Assembly (NCBI RefSeq): GCF_036287235.1
Contig: NZ_CP142850.1
Span: 2,695,336-2,759,335, forward strand
Direction: 5' to 3'
DNA length: 64,000 bases
DNA from: Exiguobacterium sp. 9-2
GTDB lineage: Bacteria; Bacillota; Bacilli; Exiguobacteriales; Exiguobacteriaceae
The notes under the pieces are model-generated. The model saw nothing but the letters and a program-made list of their open reading frames with translations, did no database searches and was not told where the DNA came from. The position numbers and the translations under genes were made by a program. Shown here in pieces: positions 15,530 to 24,273 of the stretch. How positions within the stretch are numbered: position 1 is the stretch's first letter; every line of letters begins with the position of its first letter.

Positions 15530-16900
15530 ATGAAACACACGAAAAAATTCGCAGCATCAGCAATGGCAGCAGCACTCGTACTACCAGGAACGGCAGCATT
15601 CGCTTCCGGTGGCGGAGAAGACATGAAACAAGATGCACCGAAAAACGTCACGGTCAAAACGAAAGCCGCTGACCTTCGTGCCACACTCGATCAATTACTC
15701 TCTGAGCACTTCGTTCTTGCCGTCATGGACATGAAGAAACAATATGACGGTTCAAAAGACGCACAGTACTACGAAGCAGCACTTAAACAAAACGCACTCG
15801 ACATGACACCAGCAATCGCTTCTGTCTACGGTGACGAAGGCGCGAAACAATTCGAGAAAATCTTCGTTGCTCACAACAAATATACGACTGACCTCGTCAA
15901 AGCCGTAAAAGCGGACGACCAAGACGGTATCAACGCTTCGAAGAAAGAAACAGAAGAGTTCGTACAAGATCTCTCAAGCTTCCTCGATACAGCAACGGAA
16001 GGTAAACTCCCGAAAGCAGCAGCTGAAGAAGTCCTTCGTGCTCATGAGGCAGACGTCTACAAGACTTTCCAACAATACGCAGCGGGTGACTACGAAGGAT
16101 CGTACAACACGTTCCGCGAAGGATACAGCCGTATGTATGACATCTCAAAAGCACTCTCTGTTGCGATCACAACACAGATGCCTGAGAAATTCGACAACAC
16201 GAAAGCTGACTCAAAAGCAGCAGATCTTCGTTCAACACTCAACAGCCTCGCCGCTGAACACGTCGCACTTGCAAACCTCAGCATGACAGCTGGTGTGGAT
16301 AAAGCAAAAGACTACGATGCAGCAAACTGGGCTGAAGACATGCACACAGCTGACTTCAAAGCAGCCATCAAATCGATCTACGGTCAAGCCGGTGCCGATC
16401 AATTCGAACAAGTTTGGACGAAAAACCACATCGAAGCCCAAGCGAACCTCGTCACAGCAGCTGTCAATGACGATAAGAAATTGATGGGTGACGCGCAAGA
16501 CATGCTCAAAATGTTCTCGAACGACTTCGGTGCATTCCTTGGTGCGGCTACAGAAGAAAACCTTCCAACAAAAGCAGCACAAGAAGCCGTATCCGGTCAC
16601 GAGACGTACGTCCAAGACACATTCATGCAGTATGTGGAAGGCGACTACAAAGGTTCTGTCGACACATTCCGTGAGTCTTACGCTTACATGTACGGCGTAG
16701 GAGCTAACCTCGGTGATGCCATCGTCAAACAATCACCAGAGAAATTCATGGATGGTACGCCAGGATCAATGCCGAACACAGGTAACGGTGGTATGAGCGA
16801 TAACAACAATACAGCTGCAACAACTGGTGCGATCGCAGTATTCGGTCTTGCACTCGGAGCAGTTGGTCTTGTCCTCGCACGTAAACGTCAAAACGCCTAA
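15530..16900 (+). CDS. Two-repeat helical surface protein with MPNTG sorting signal
   Basis: The 456-residue protein has a signal peptide (to about residue 26), two homologous helical repeats of about 165 residues (about 45-215 and 226-400) and a C-terminal sorting signal: MPNTG (414-418), Gly/Asn linker, hydrophobic helix and RKRQNA. Each repeat starts AADLR.TL...L..EH..LA and carries conserved His at matching places (EHFVLA/EHVALA, HNKY/HIEA, HEADVY/HETYVQ), suggesting a metal- or cofactor-binding helical bundle. The next gene encodes a sortase, its probable partner. Codon use is very biased (highly expressed type). Similar proteins are sometimes labelled copper amine oxidase, which the sequence does not support. 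Confidence 0.8.
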   Translation: MKHTKKFAASAMAAALVLPGTAAFASGGGEDMKQDAPKNVTVKTKAADLRATLDQLLSEHFVLAVMDMKKQYDGSKDAQYYEAALKQNALDMTPAIASVYGDEGAKQFEKIFVAHNKYTTDLVKAVKADDQDGINASKKETEEFVQDLSSFLDTATEGKLPKAAAEEVLRAHEADVYKTFQQYAAGDYEGSYNTFREGYSRMYDISKALSVAITTQMPEKFDNTKADSKAADLRSTLNSLAAEHVALANLSMTAGVDKAKDYDAANWAEDMHTADFKAAIKSIYGQAGADQFEQVWTKNHIEAQANLVTAAVNDDKKLMGDAQDMLKMFSNDFGAFLGAATEENLPTKAAQEAVSGHETYVQDTFMQYVEGDYKGSVDTFRESYAYMYGVGANLGDAIVKQSPEKFMDGTPGSMPNTGNGGMSDNNNTAATTGAIAVFGLALGAVGLVLARKRQNA

Positions 16901-16918
16901 GAAATTGGGTATACTCCA

Positions 16919-16951
16919 TAACAGGATAGCGATCCGCTATCCTGTTTTTTT
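16919..16951 (+). terminator. Terminator between MPNTG protein and sortase genes
   Basis: ACAGGATAGC / GCTATCCTGT perfect stem with GATC loop and TTTTTTT. It may let a minority of transcripts continue into the sortase gene. Confidence 0.92.
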
Positions 16952-16993
16952 ACATAGAGGGAACACCTTCTCTCGGAAAGGAGCTACGCGCAC

Positions 16994-17926
16994 ATGAAAC
17001 GTTGGTTATTACCGGCGAGCATCCTCTTGATGGTCGCATCGGTCGGAACATTGCTGTTCCTCTTGTTCGGTCAATCAAAGCCGGACACATCGAACATCAC
17101 GCAAGGTGATGCTAAAACAGAATCCGCGGCCTCTTCCGAGACGAAGGAAGATCCGCTCAAGCCGTCAGAAATCTTTAAGAAGGAGTTCAAGGATCTCTCG
17201 ACTCCGGAGGTCGAGCTCCCAAAACAACTCTTCATTCCGAAACATGACATCAAGACGAAGGTCGAACAAGTCGGACTCGATCAAGACGGCGCCATGGCAA
17301 CACCTAAAAATGAACAACAAGCCGGCTGGTATAAGTTCGGTCCGCGTCCGGGTGATGTCGGGAACGCCGTCATTGACGGGCATACCGATACGAAGACCGG
17401 TCCAGCTATCTTCTATAAACTGCATGAACTAAAAAAGGGCGATCCGGTCGAAGTGACGGACGCTTCCGGGCGTAAGCTCGTCTTTCGTGTCAAAGAGCTC
17501 ATCCAGTACGATCACTTAAAAGCACCACTCAAAAAAATCTTCGGTCCAGCTGATACGCGGAATTTGAACTTAATCACGTGTATCGGAACATACGATGAGA
17601 ATCAAGGAACGTATGATAACCGCCTCGTCGTTTTCACGGAATTAGACGAAAAGGCATCAGATCCCGTCAAGACACCACCAAAACCTGTGACGAATATTCG
17701 GGTTAGCGGTGGATTCATCAACTGGTATGCCTCAACAGATGAGGATGTCGTCAAATACAACATCTATCAAGAGAAGGACGGAAAACGCAAAAAACTCGGT
17801 ACAACGGAATCAATCGAGCGTAAAGCATTCCCGCTCCCTAAAGATGCAACAGGTCGTTTCGTCATCACGGCAGTCAGTAAAGCCGGAATCGAATCAGAGG
17901 ATGCGTTCAGCGCCGTCCAAAAATGA
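16994..17926 (+). CDS. Sortase (class F/D-like) with C-terminal FN3-like domain
   Basis: The 310-residue membrane-anchored transpeptidase has a transmembrane helix at residues 4-26, a polar linker, and a sortase barrel at about 75-216. The triad is visible: His130 in VIDGHTD, Cys196 in LNLITCIG and Arg210 in YDNRLVVFTEL. After the barrel comes a segment (about 229-308; PVTNIRVSGGFINWYAS, ending FVITAVSKAGIESE) that reads like a fibronectin type III domain; this extension is unusual for sortases. It should cleave sorting signals at the wall. The gene just upstream encodes an MPNTG protein, the likely substrate. GGAAAGGAG precedes the start. Confidence 0.88.
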   Translation: MKRWLLPASILLMVASVGTLLFLLFGQSKPDTSNITQGDAKTESAASSETKEDPLKPSEIFKKEFKDLSTPEVELPKQLFIPKHDIKTKVEQVGLDQDGAMATPKNEQQAGWYKFGPRPGDVGNAVIDGHTDTKTGPAIFYKLHELKKGDPVEVTDASGRKLVFRVKELIQYDHLKAPLKKIFGPADTRNLNLITCIGTYDENQGTYDNRLVVFTELDEKASDPVKTPPKPVTNIRVSGGFINWYASTDEDVVKYNIYQEKDGKRKKLGTTESIERKAFPLPKDATGRFVITAVSKAGIESEDAFSAVQK

Positions 17927-17932
17927 TAGCAG

Positions 17933-17971
17933 AGCAGGAACCAACGGATGATTTGGTTCCTGCTTTACTTT
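17933..17971 (+). terminator. Terminator after sortase gene
   Basis: AGCAGGAACCAA / TTGGTTCCTGCT perfect stem, followed by TTACTTTT. Confidence 0.92.
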
Positions 17972-18094
17972 TATCTACTACACTTCAAGTTCGTTCACTC
18001 GTTCAGAAGCATTGAAGAAGACATGCATCGCCTTGTTTTGACCCGGTTCTTTCCTGCGCATGCCATTTTTTTAGGAGGATTGCTTCAAAAAACG

Positions 18095-18130
18095 CAAAAA
18101 AGACCTCTGAGCAGCTGCTCGGAGGTCTAG
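18095..18130 (-). terminator. Terminator after winged-helix gene
   Basis: AGACCTC.GAGCA / TGCTC.GAGGTCT stem; on the minus strand followed by TTTTTTGCG. It lies just past the stop at 18142. Confidence 0.9.
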
Positions 18131-18141
18131 AATCCTGCTGT

Positions 18142-18465
18142 TTAATATCGGATGTGCTGTTTACTCCACCGGATCGATTCCGTGAATTGTCGAACGAGGT
18201 CTTCTGCCGGTGCCGTCAAATAATAGGCCAGTCCATGCACTTTTTCAGACATCTGCTGGATGACGAGTCCGTCTTCAATCAGCTCCTGCAGTTGCTCGAG
18301 GATTTGCCCGTGTGACTGATCAATTCGTTGCTCGAGTTCCCCGATCGTCAACGCTCCATCACGCAAGAGATAAATGATGCTCGACTTCAAACTGTTCTCG
18401 AAGTTGTGTTGAAATTTTTGCAACGCCAGTAGATCGGCTTGTTCTTCGGTATGACGTGAATCCAT
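18142..18465 (-). CDS. Winged-helix (HxlR/MarR-like) DNA-binding protein
   Basis: The 107 residues form one winged-helix domain. The stretch SSIIYLLRDGALTIGELEQRIDQSHGQILEQLQELIEDGLV matches the helix-turn-helix layout of HxlR/ArsR-type regulators, and GLAYYLT would be the wing. There is no effector domain and only an N-terminal helix for dimerisation. GAAGGGGG precedes ATG 18465. It sits 66 bases downstream of the AI-2E family permease stop... on the same strand, so co-transcription with 18532-19689 is possible. Its targets are unknown. Confidence 0.75.
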   Translation of the reverse strand: MDSRHTEEQADLLALQKFQHNFENSLKSSIIYLLRDGALTIGELEQRIDQSHGQILEQLQELIEDGLVIQQMSEKVHGLAYYLTAPAEDLVRQFTESIRWSKQHIRY

Positions 18466-18531
18466 CTGATTCTTGCCCCCTTCTCTTAGCTACCTCTTCA
18501 GTATGACGCACTTTTACATGAATTTCAAAAC

Positions 18532-19689
18532 TCAATCGCGCTCAGTGATGATCGTATCGAACGTCTTTTCTTCCTCCGTGATGACCATCTTCTTCTGCGA
18601 TCGGAGGTGATAGAGACGACGGATGTTTAGAATGACGACCTTCATGACAGCGTAGAACGGTACACCTAGCAAGACTCCGAAGAAACCAGCGATGTTCCCC
18701 GCGACAAGCAAGACGATGATGATCGTCAACGGATGGACATCGAGTGTCTTCCCTTGCACGAGTGGTGACATGATGTGCGAATCGATCTGTTGCGCGACCG
18801 TCATGACGATGATCGCATAAATCGCAAGGATCGGATCCTGGATGAACCCGACGATCAGTGCTGGAATGACACCGAGGACCGGACCGAGAAACGGAATGAT
18901 GTTCGTCAGTGTCGCAAACAAGGCGAGTAACAACGCATAATCAATTCCGATGATGAGATATCCGATATAGGCGATGACCCCGACACCGATACTGACGATG
19001 ACTTGCCCGCGGATGTAGCTCATGATCGTCACGTGGACGTCCCCGAGGATTTTTTGCGTTTCCTTATGGTACTCATACGGCATCAGCTTAACGAGATTGC
19101 CTTTAAGCTTATCGCCGTCAAGCAGCATATAGATCAACATGATCGGAATGATGATGATCGTCACGACCGCTGTCGTCAGGACACTGACGAACCCACCGAC
19201 ACCCGTACCGATGTTCTTCAGGAACGTCGATGCATATTCCGAGATGTTCCCTGAGAACTTATTGAACAAGTTATCTGGTCCTGATAGGAAGCGTGAAAAG
19301 GCTGCACTGTTTTCGAGTTGGTCCCGGACGTCAATCAATTGACGCTGGAACTGTGTCGCGAGCGTCGGTATCGAATTGACGAACTGTGTGACCTGCTCCG
19401 ACAACATCGGACCAAAGATGAAGCCGAGTGTCGTTAAAATACCAATTAAACCGACGAGCACGATTAAGACAGCAGGTCGCCGCTTCATCTTTTTCTCGAG
19501 CAACTCGACGATTGGCAACAGGACATAGTAGAGAATCCCAGCGATTGCAAGGGGTGGTACGACCATTTGAAGCAGAATTGCGATCGGTCGGAACAAGAAC
19601 GTAACATGATCGCCAATCCAGACGATGATGAGCAATGTCATGACCCACCATGCGAATCGATACCATTTGTTTTCAAACATTTTTTGCAT
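18532..19689 (-). CDS. AI-2E/PerM family membrane permease
   Basis: The 385-residue polytopic membrane protein has paired N-terminal helices, a central amphipathic soluble part (SEQVTQFVNSIPTLATQFQRQL) and a C-terminal bundle with LFATLTNIIPFLGPVLGVIPA and HPLTIIIVLLVAGNIAGFFGVLLGVP, the signatures of the AI-2E family transporter (PF01594). Members have been linked to AI-2 export, Na+/H+ antiport or unknown cargo, so the substrate cannot be given. The start ATG 19689 has only a weak ribosome site (AAGTGG). It is divergent from the sensor kinase at 19940. Confidence 0.88.
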   Translation of the reverse strand: MQKMFENKWYRFAWWVMTLLIIVWIGDHVTFLFRPIAILLQMVVPPLAIAGILYYVLLPIVELLEKKMKRRPAVLIVLVGLIGILTTLGFIFGPMLSEQVTQFVNSIPTLATQFQRQLIDVRDQLENSAAFSRFLSGPDNLFNKFSGNISEYASTFLKNIGTGVGGFVSVLTTAVVTIIIIPIMLIYMLLDGDKLKGNLVKLMPYEYHKETQKILGDVHVTIMSYIRGQVIVSIGVGVIAYIGYLIIGIDYALLLALFATLTNIIPFLGPVLGVIPALIVGFIQDPILAIYAIIVMTVAQQIDSHIMSPLVQGKTLDVHPLTIIIVLLVAGNIAGFFGVLLGVPFYAVMKVVILNIRRLYHLRSQKKMVITEEEKTFDTIITERD

Positions 19690-19799
19690 CTAACCACTTC
19701 CCTACTTAAAATGATGAAGTTCAATATCTTCTATGGTTTTTCCTTAAAACATTGCTTCTTAATCCTTATTCTTAAAAAATGTATCATTTAATATCAATT

Positions 19800-19822
19800 A
19801 ACAAATATATGATATATTTGTT
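19800..19822. promoter_or_regulatory. Perfect inverted repeat in divergent intergenic region
   Basis: AACAAATATA TGA TATATTTGTT: ten-base arms and a three-base centre, between the divergent permease and kinase genes. Suits a dimeric regulator; identity unknown. Confidence 0.45.
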
Positions 19823-19939
19823 TTAGTGGTTTTTGCAGATTCAAATTTGCCGAGACCTTTAAAACTACGTAAGATGAATATATTCGGCATTTAAGCAATC
19901 TTTTTCATACATGTAAAACAGAATACGGAGGATACCCCA

Positions 19940-22480
19940 GTGAAATGGATTAATCGTACCATCGGTCGTCAATTGATGTTCGCCTTCTATATGGTGTTCG
20001 TCGCGCTTAGCATCACGTCTGCGATCGTCTATTTCTATACGGAACAGAAGATCGATCAAGCCAATGCAACATTTGATGATTTACGTGAACGGCGGACGAA
20101 TGCGAATGCACTCGCTAACGAATGGACCGTCGCGCAAAGTAACGTCAAATCCTACTTATTGACTGGCTCACAGCAAACGTTCGATGCCGTCAAGACCAAT
20201 CAACAGGAGATCAATCGTCTGACGACGTGGTTCGAAAAGTATGCAATTTATGAGCAAGGGAAAGAATATGCGACAGCGACTCGTCGCATTTATGACGATT
20301 ATTTCGGCACATCTCTTCCACTTCTCAACGAATACGTCGAAGGAAAAAAGGACGGGAAGATCAATGAAGACTTTGTGACTCCTGACACGCTCGCTGCTCT
20401 TTCCAACGGGAAAGACTTGTTCACCAAAAATGGGACGTTACGCGGATCGGTCAGCTTATCAGAAGCAGACGTCGACATGACACGGATTGATACGTTGCTT
20501 TCAGATTATCTGACGTTGATCGAAAAGAAGGAAGTGGACGCGAAAAACGATCTTTTAAGTGAGATGCGTGTCGCGCAGTTCATCTGGCTGTCGAATCTCG
20601 TCGTCTTGATTCTCGTCCTCTTATCTCTCGTTCGCCCATTCATCAGCCGCGTCACGAAACAGGTCAATACGCTATCCCACGACAGTGCGCTACTTGCATC
20701 AGGGGAAGACATCCAAGCAATTCCGTTACCGAAACGTAAGGACGAATTGCATACGCTAACGGCATCGTTCAATCAGATGGCGGCTTCGATCGCGGATAAC
20801 AAGGTCCATATGCTCGCGAAGAACGAAGAACTCCAAGCGCAACAGGAAGAACTCGTCGCGCAGCAAGAAGAATTGCAAGCGCAGCAGGAAGAACTCGAGG
20901 AAGCACTTGATATCACGCTTCGGAGCGAACAACACCTCAAGTATCGTAACGAACTGACTGAGACGCTTGCATCCCGTGAGACACTAACGGCTTATCCGGA
21001 AATCATCGAGAAACTCGTCTCGATCACGCATTCTGAAATCGGTGCCCTCTTGTTCCTCGATCAACAGGAAGTCCGCTCGACGATCGATTACGGGATGACA
21101 GAAGAGATGGTCGGTCGTCTCGTCTCTGATGATCAGTCACTCCTGCACCGGGCACGTCTTCTGAAGCGTCCTGTGCACTCATCGAAACAGGTAGCGCACG
21201 AAAGCCCGCTTCCGTACCCGTACTATATGTATGAAGTCGCGGTTCCGGTCCTTGATCCGTCAAAAGAGCATATGATCGCCTGCATCTATCTCGTTCGTTA
21301 TCGTGATGCCTTCACGACCGAGCAGATGAGCGACATCTTGTCGTTCTCGCATCAATTGTCGCTCTCCCTCCTACGGATGGGGATCTATGAAGAAATGATT
21401 CGCGAGAAGAACAAGACGACGCAACTATTGAACTCGATTCGGGAAGCTGTCGTCTACATCGAACATGAGACGGATGAGTTGCTCGTCAACGAACCCCTCA
21501 TGACGTTGTTTCCGGAAGTCCCGACAACGTTCGAAGACGAAGAACGCTCTGCCTTCGAACAAGCGATGCAGGCACTCGCTGACATCATTGACGAACCGGC
21601 AGCGTTCGAACGTTACATTGAACAGATCGTCGAACTCGATTTACCGAAAGACAGCTTGATCGTCTCGATCCGCAAGCATAGTACTTACATCCAGATCTAC
21701 GCTGAGAAAATCGAGGTCGATGGCCTGTGGGTCGGTACGATGCTCGTTCTCCGCGACGTGACGAAAGAAACGGAAGCCGAGCGGATGAAGGAAGAGTTCG
21801 TCTCGACCGTCTCGCATGAGTTACGGACACCGCTCTCTTCGATCTATGGCTTCACGGAGCTGATGCTCAACAAACGGTTCGAGGAGGAACGGCAACGGAA
21901 GTACCTCCAAACGATCCACTCCGAGACTGGTCGCCTGACGACACTCGTCAACGACTTCCTCGACGTCCAGCGCATGGAGTCGAGTGAACACCGTTATGAG
22001 ATGACGACGTTTGATGTCGTCGAACTCGCTCAGGACTTGATCGAGTTCTATGATGTCTCGCATGAGACGCATACGATTGATTTTGAGGCCCGTGGACCGA
22101 TCATGATCGACGGGGATGCGGAAAAGATGAAACAGTTGCTGAACAACCTGCTCAGCAACGCCGTTAAGTACTCGCCGAGCGGTGGTACAGTCTTGATACG
22201 GATTACAAATGAACTTGGTTTCGCTCAAATCCGTATCCAAGATGAAGGCATCGGGATTCCGCAAGATGCCCTTCCAAAATTGTTCGATAAGTTCTATCGT
22301 GTCGATAACTCCGAGACACGCAAAATTGGCGGAACCGGTCTTGGTTTATCAATCTGTAAGGAGATCGTCAAGCACCACAACGGAACGATTGATGTCGAAT
22401 CTGTCGTTGGTGTCGGATCGACCTTTACGATTCGTTTCCCAATCGCCGTCATCTCGACCATCCTCACGTATGAAGATTAA
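19940..22480 (+). CDS. Membrane sensor histidine kinase with HAMP, GAF and PAS-like input
   Basis: The 846-residue kinase has TM1 (about 12-34), an extracytoplasmic helical CHASE3-like region, TM2 (about 212-230), HAMP, and a coiled coil made of EELQAQQEELVAQQ repeats. A GAF-like domain (about 335-480) and a PAS-like segment (about 495-600) follow, then HisKA with phospho-acceptor His626 in VSHELRTPL and HATPase_c with N, G1 and G2 boxes (NNLLSNAVKYSPSGG, DEGIGIP, GGTGLGLS). No response regulator is adjacent, so it is an orphan kinase; its partner and signal cannot be read. The start ATG follows ATACGGAGGATACCCCA. A terminator follows the stop. Confidence 0.92.
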   Translation: MKWINRTIGRQLMFAFYMVFVALSITSAIVYFYTEQKIDQANATFDDLRERRTNANALANEWTVAQSNVKSYLLTGSQQTFDAVKTNQQEINRLTTWFEKYAIYEQGKEYATATRRIYDDYFGTSLPLLNEYVEGKKDGKINEDFVTPDTLAALSNGKDLFTKNGTLRGSVSLSEADVDMTRIDTLLSDYLTLIEKKEVDAKNDLLSEMRVAQFIWLSNLVVLILVLLSLVRPFISRVTKQVNTLSHDSALLASGEDIQAIPLPKRKDELHTLTASFNQMAASIADNKVHMLAKNEELQAQQEELVAQQEELQAQQEELEEALDITLRSEQHLKYRNELTETLASRETLTAYPEIIEKLVSITHSEIGALLFLDQQEVRSTIDYGMTEEMVGRLVSDDQSLLHRARLLKRPVHSSKQVAHESPLPYPYYMYEVAVPVLDPSKEHMIACIYLVRYRDAFTTEQMSDILSFSHQLSLSLLRMGIYEEMIREKNKTTQLLNSIREAVVYIEHETDELLVNEPLMTLFPEVPTTFEDEERSAFEQAMQALADIIDEPAAFERYIEQIVELDLPKDSLIVSIRKHSTYIQIYAEKIEVDGLWVGTMLVLRDVTKETEAERMKEEFVSTVSHELRTPLSSIYGFTELMLNKRFEEERQRKYLQTIHSETGRLTTLVNDFLDVQRMESSEHRYEMTTFDVVELAQDLIEFYDVSHETHTIDFEARGPIMIDGDAEKMKQLLNNLLSNAVKYSPSGGTVLIRITNELGFAQIRIQDEGIGIPQDALPKLFDKFYRVDNSETRKIGGTGLGLSICKEIVKHHNGTIDVESVVGVGSTFTIRFPIAVISTILTYED

Positions 22481-22486
22481 TCACGC

Positions 22487-22518
22487 GACCGTTCACATCA
22501 TGTGGACGGTCTTTTTTT
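22487..22518 (+). terminator. Terminator after sensor kinase gene
   Basis: GACCGT.CACAT / ATGTG.ACGGTC stem followed by TTTTTTTC. Confidence 0.92.
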
Positions 22519-22579
22519 CGTTAGATTTGGCGAAGCGCGGGGTATAGTCAAAAGCGCATCATGATAAGGAGGAATCGAC

Positions 22580-23428
22580 ATGCAACTCGGATGGATTGGC
22601 TTAGGACATATGGGTGTACCGATGGCAAAACGTTTAATTGATGGCGGTCATGATTTGCTCGTCTATAACCGGACGTATGAAAAGACTGCTCCGTTGACAG
22701 AATTAGGAGCAACAGCTGTCAAAGAAATACAGGACGTGGTACGTCAGAGCGACATTCTCTTCGTCATGTTAGCGGACGGACCTGCCGTCGCGTCCGTTCT
22801 CGAAAGTATCCAAGAGAACCTCACAGGTAAGACGATCGTTAACTTAAGTACAATCTCACCGGAAGAAACGAAGGAGATGGCTCGTCTCGTCGAAAAGAAT
22901 GACGGCACGTATCTGGAATCGCCTGTCTCGGGCTCCGTTCCGGTCGCAGAAAACGGTCAGCTCGTCCTGCTTGCCGGTGGTGACGCGAACGTCGTCGCGA
23001 CTTGTCAGCCGTATCTCGAGCTACTTGGCAAGGAAACGATTCATTTTGGACCACATGGCTCAGGCAGTGCGGCGAAGCTCGCCATCAATTTATTGCTCGC
23101 AGTCGTCGGTCAAGGAGTAGCGGAAACATTGCTGCTTGGGGAAGGTGCCGGGCTCGAGAAAGAGAAGCTGATCCAGATGATCAGTGCTTCCGGGATGAAC
23201 ACTCCGCTCTTCAGTGGTAAACGTGACATGTACCGGAAGAACGACTTCCCGTCTGCTTTCCCGCTCCGCCTGATGGCAAAGGATCTCGGACTGATTACGG
23301 CAGAAGCGAGACGCCAACAGCTTGAGCTACCACTTGCGCAAGCAACGGACGCTAGCTACACTGATGCGAAACCCGCTTACGGCGACGCGGACATGGCTGC
23401 GATCTATCTTGCGTTACAGGAAAAATAA
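22580..23428 (+). CDS. NAD(P)-dependent beta-hydroxyacid dehydrogenase (HIBADH family)
   Basis: The 282-residue cytosolic oxidoreductase begins with the Rossmann motif WIGLGHMGVPMAKRL. It has the substrate-binding signature YLESPVSGSVPVAENGQL and the catalytic Lys in GSAAKLAINLLL, as in 3-hydroxyisobutyrate, tartronate-semialdehyde and glyoxylate reductases. The exact substrate cannot be set from sequence. The length is normal. AAGGAGG precedes ATG 22580. It is a single gene between terminators, with no linked pathway genes. Confidence 0.88.
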   Translation: MQLGWIGLGHMGVPMAKRLIDGGHDLLVYNRTYEKTAPLTELGATAVKEIQDVVRQSDILFVMLADGPAVASVLESIQENLTGKTIVNLSTISPEETKEMARLVEKNDGTYLESPVSGSVPVAENGQLVLLAGGDANVVATCQPYLELLGKETIHFGPHGSGSAAKLAINLLLAVVGQGVAETLLLGEGAGLEKEKLIQMISASGMNTPLFSGKRDMYRKNDFPSAFPLRLMAKDLGLITAEARRQQLELPLAQATDASYTDAKPAYGDADMAAIYLALQEK

Positions 23429-23430
23429 TG

Positions 23431-23470
23431 AAAAGGGTGATACCTCTCTTGCGAGAAGCGTCACCCTTTT
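23431..23470. terminator. Bidirectional terminator between convergent genes
   Basis: AAAAGGGTGA / TCACCCTTTT arms with a long inner loop; flanked by A and T runs, between the dehydrogenase and flhP. Confidence 0.75.
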
Positions 23471-23478
23471 GTGATGTT

Positions 23479-24261
23479 TTATTTCAGTGACGTGACGATC
23501 CCCATCATCTGATCACTCGTCATCAACGCTTTCGAGTTAAACTGATACGCCCGCTGGAGCTGCGTCAAGTTCGTCATCTCAAGCGCCATATCGACGTTCG
23601 ATGTCTCAAGCCGACCGACCGTCAACGGATTCCCTGTCGCATTCTGGTATTGTCCGGTTGCTGTGAACAAGCCACCCCCGACTTCCGTCAGCTCTCCGTA
23701 GTTCGGGATGTTCGCGACACCCACTCGAGCGAGGACACGACGATCCCCGTTTAAGATGCCGGTGATGTTGCCGTCCTTGTTCAGTTCAATCTCGGTCGCG
23801 TTCGCCGGTAAGACGATTGGATCATTCGCCTGGTTGATGACGGAGCGCCCGGCATCGTCCGTCAACAGAATTTGTCCGTTCGCTTGCGGCGACAACTGGA
23901 AGTTTCCGTCCCGCGTAAACTTCGTCACGCCATCCGTATCGATGACACCGAAGAAATGGTGCGGGTTTCCGAGTGCCGCATCGAGTTTTCGATCCGTCGT
24001 CCGGAATGTTCCGACGCCAAAACGTGTCGCTTCGTTCGCGACATAACCACCAACGCCGAGTCGAAGACCCTCTGGCGTCGTCAAGGGACCTGGTGTGAAG
24101 CCTGTCGCTTGGTTATTGATGTTACGGACGAGCAGTTCATTGAACTGAGCATCCCGCCGTTTATAGCCGTTCGTATCCACATTGGCAAGGTTTTGCCCGG
24201 TCGTATCAAGCTGTTTTTGCAGTTGTCCCATCGTACTTGCGGATGTATAGATTGATTGCAT
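23479..24261 (-). CDS. flhP: Flagellar hook-basal body protein FlhP (FlgG family)
   Basis: The 260-residue rod/hook family protein has the N-terminal signature ASTMGQLQKQLDTTGQNLANVDTNGYKR and a C-terminal motif SNVDMALEMTNLTQLQRAYQFN shared by axial flagellar components. A central FlgG-type beta region carries the hypervariable part. It is assembled in the distal rod or hook base through the flagellar export apparatus. ATG 24261 is favoured over ATG 24264 by the spacing to AGGAGG. It follows flhO closely (10-12 bases), as in B. subtilis flhOP next to mbl. Confidence 0.93.
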   Translation of the reverse strand: MQSIYTSASTMGQLQKQLDTTGQNLANVDTNGYKRRDAQFNELLVRNINNQATGFTPGPLTTPEGLRLGVGGYVANEATRFGVGTFRTTDRKLDAALGNPHHFFGVIDTDGVTKFTRDGNFQLSPQANGQILLTDDAGRSVINQANDPIVLPANATEIELNKDGNITGILNGDRRVLARVGVANIPNYGELTEVGGGLFTATGQYQNATGNPLTVGRLETSNVDMALEMTNLTQLQRAYQFNSKALMTSDQMMGIVTSLK

Positions 24262-24273
24262 CATATCCTCCTA

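Noticed and set aside
15263-15538. 91-codon minus-strand frame in the leader of the MPNTG gene
   Set aside because: No ribosome site; it runs across the direct repeats and the start of the plus-strand gene.
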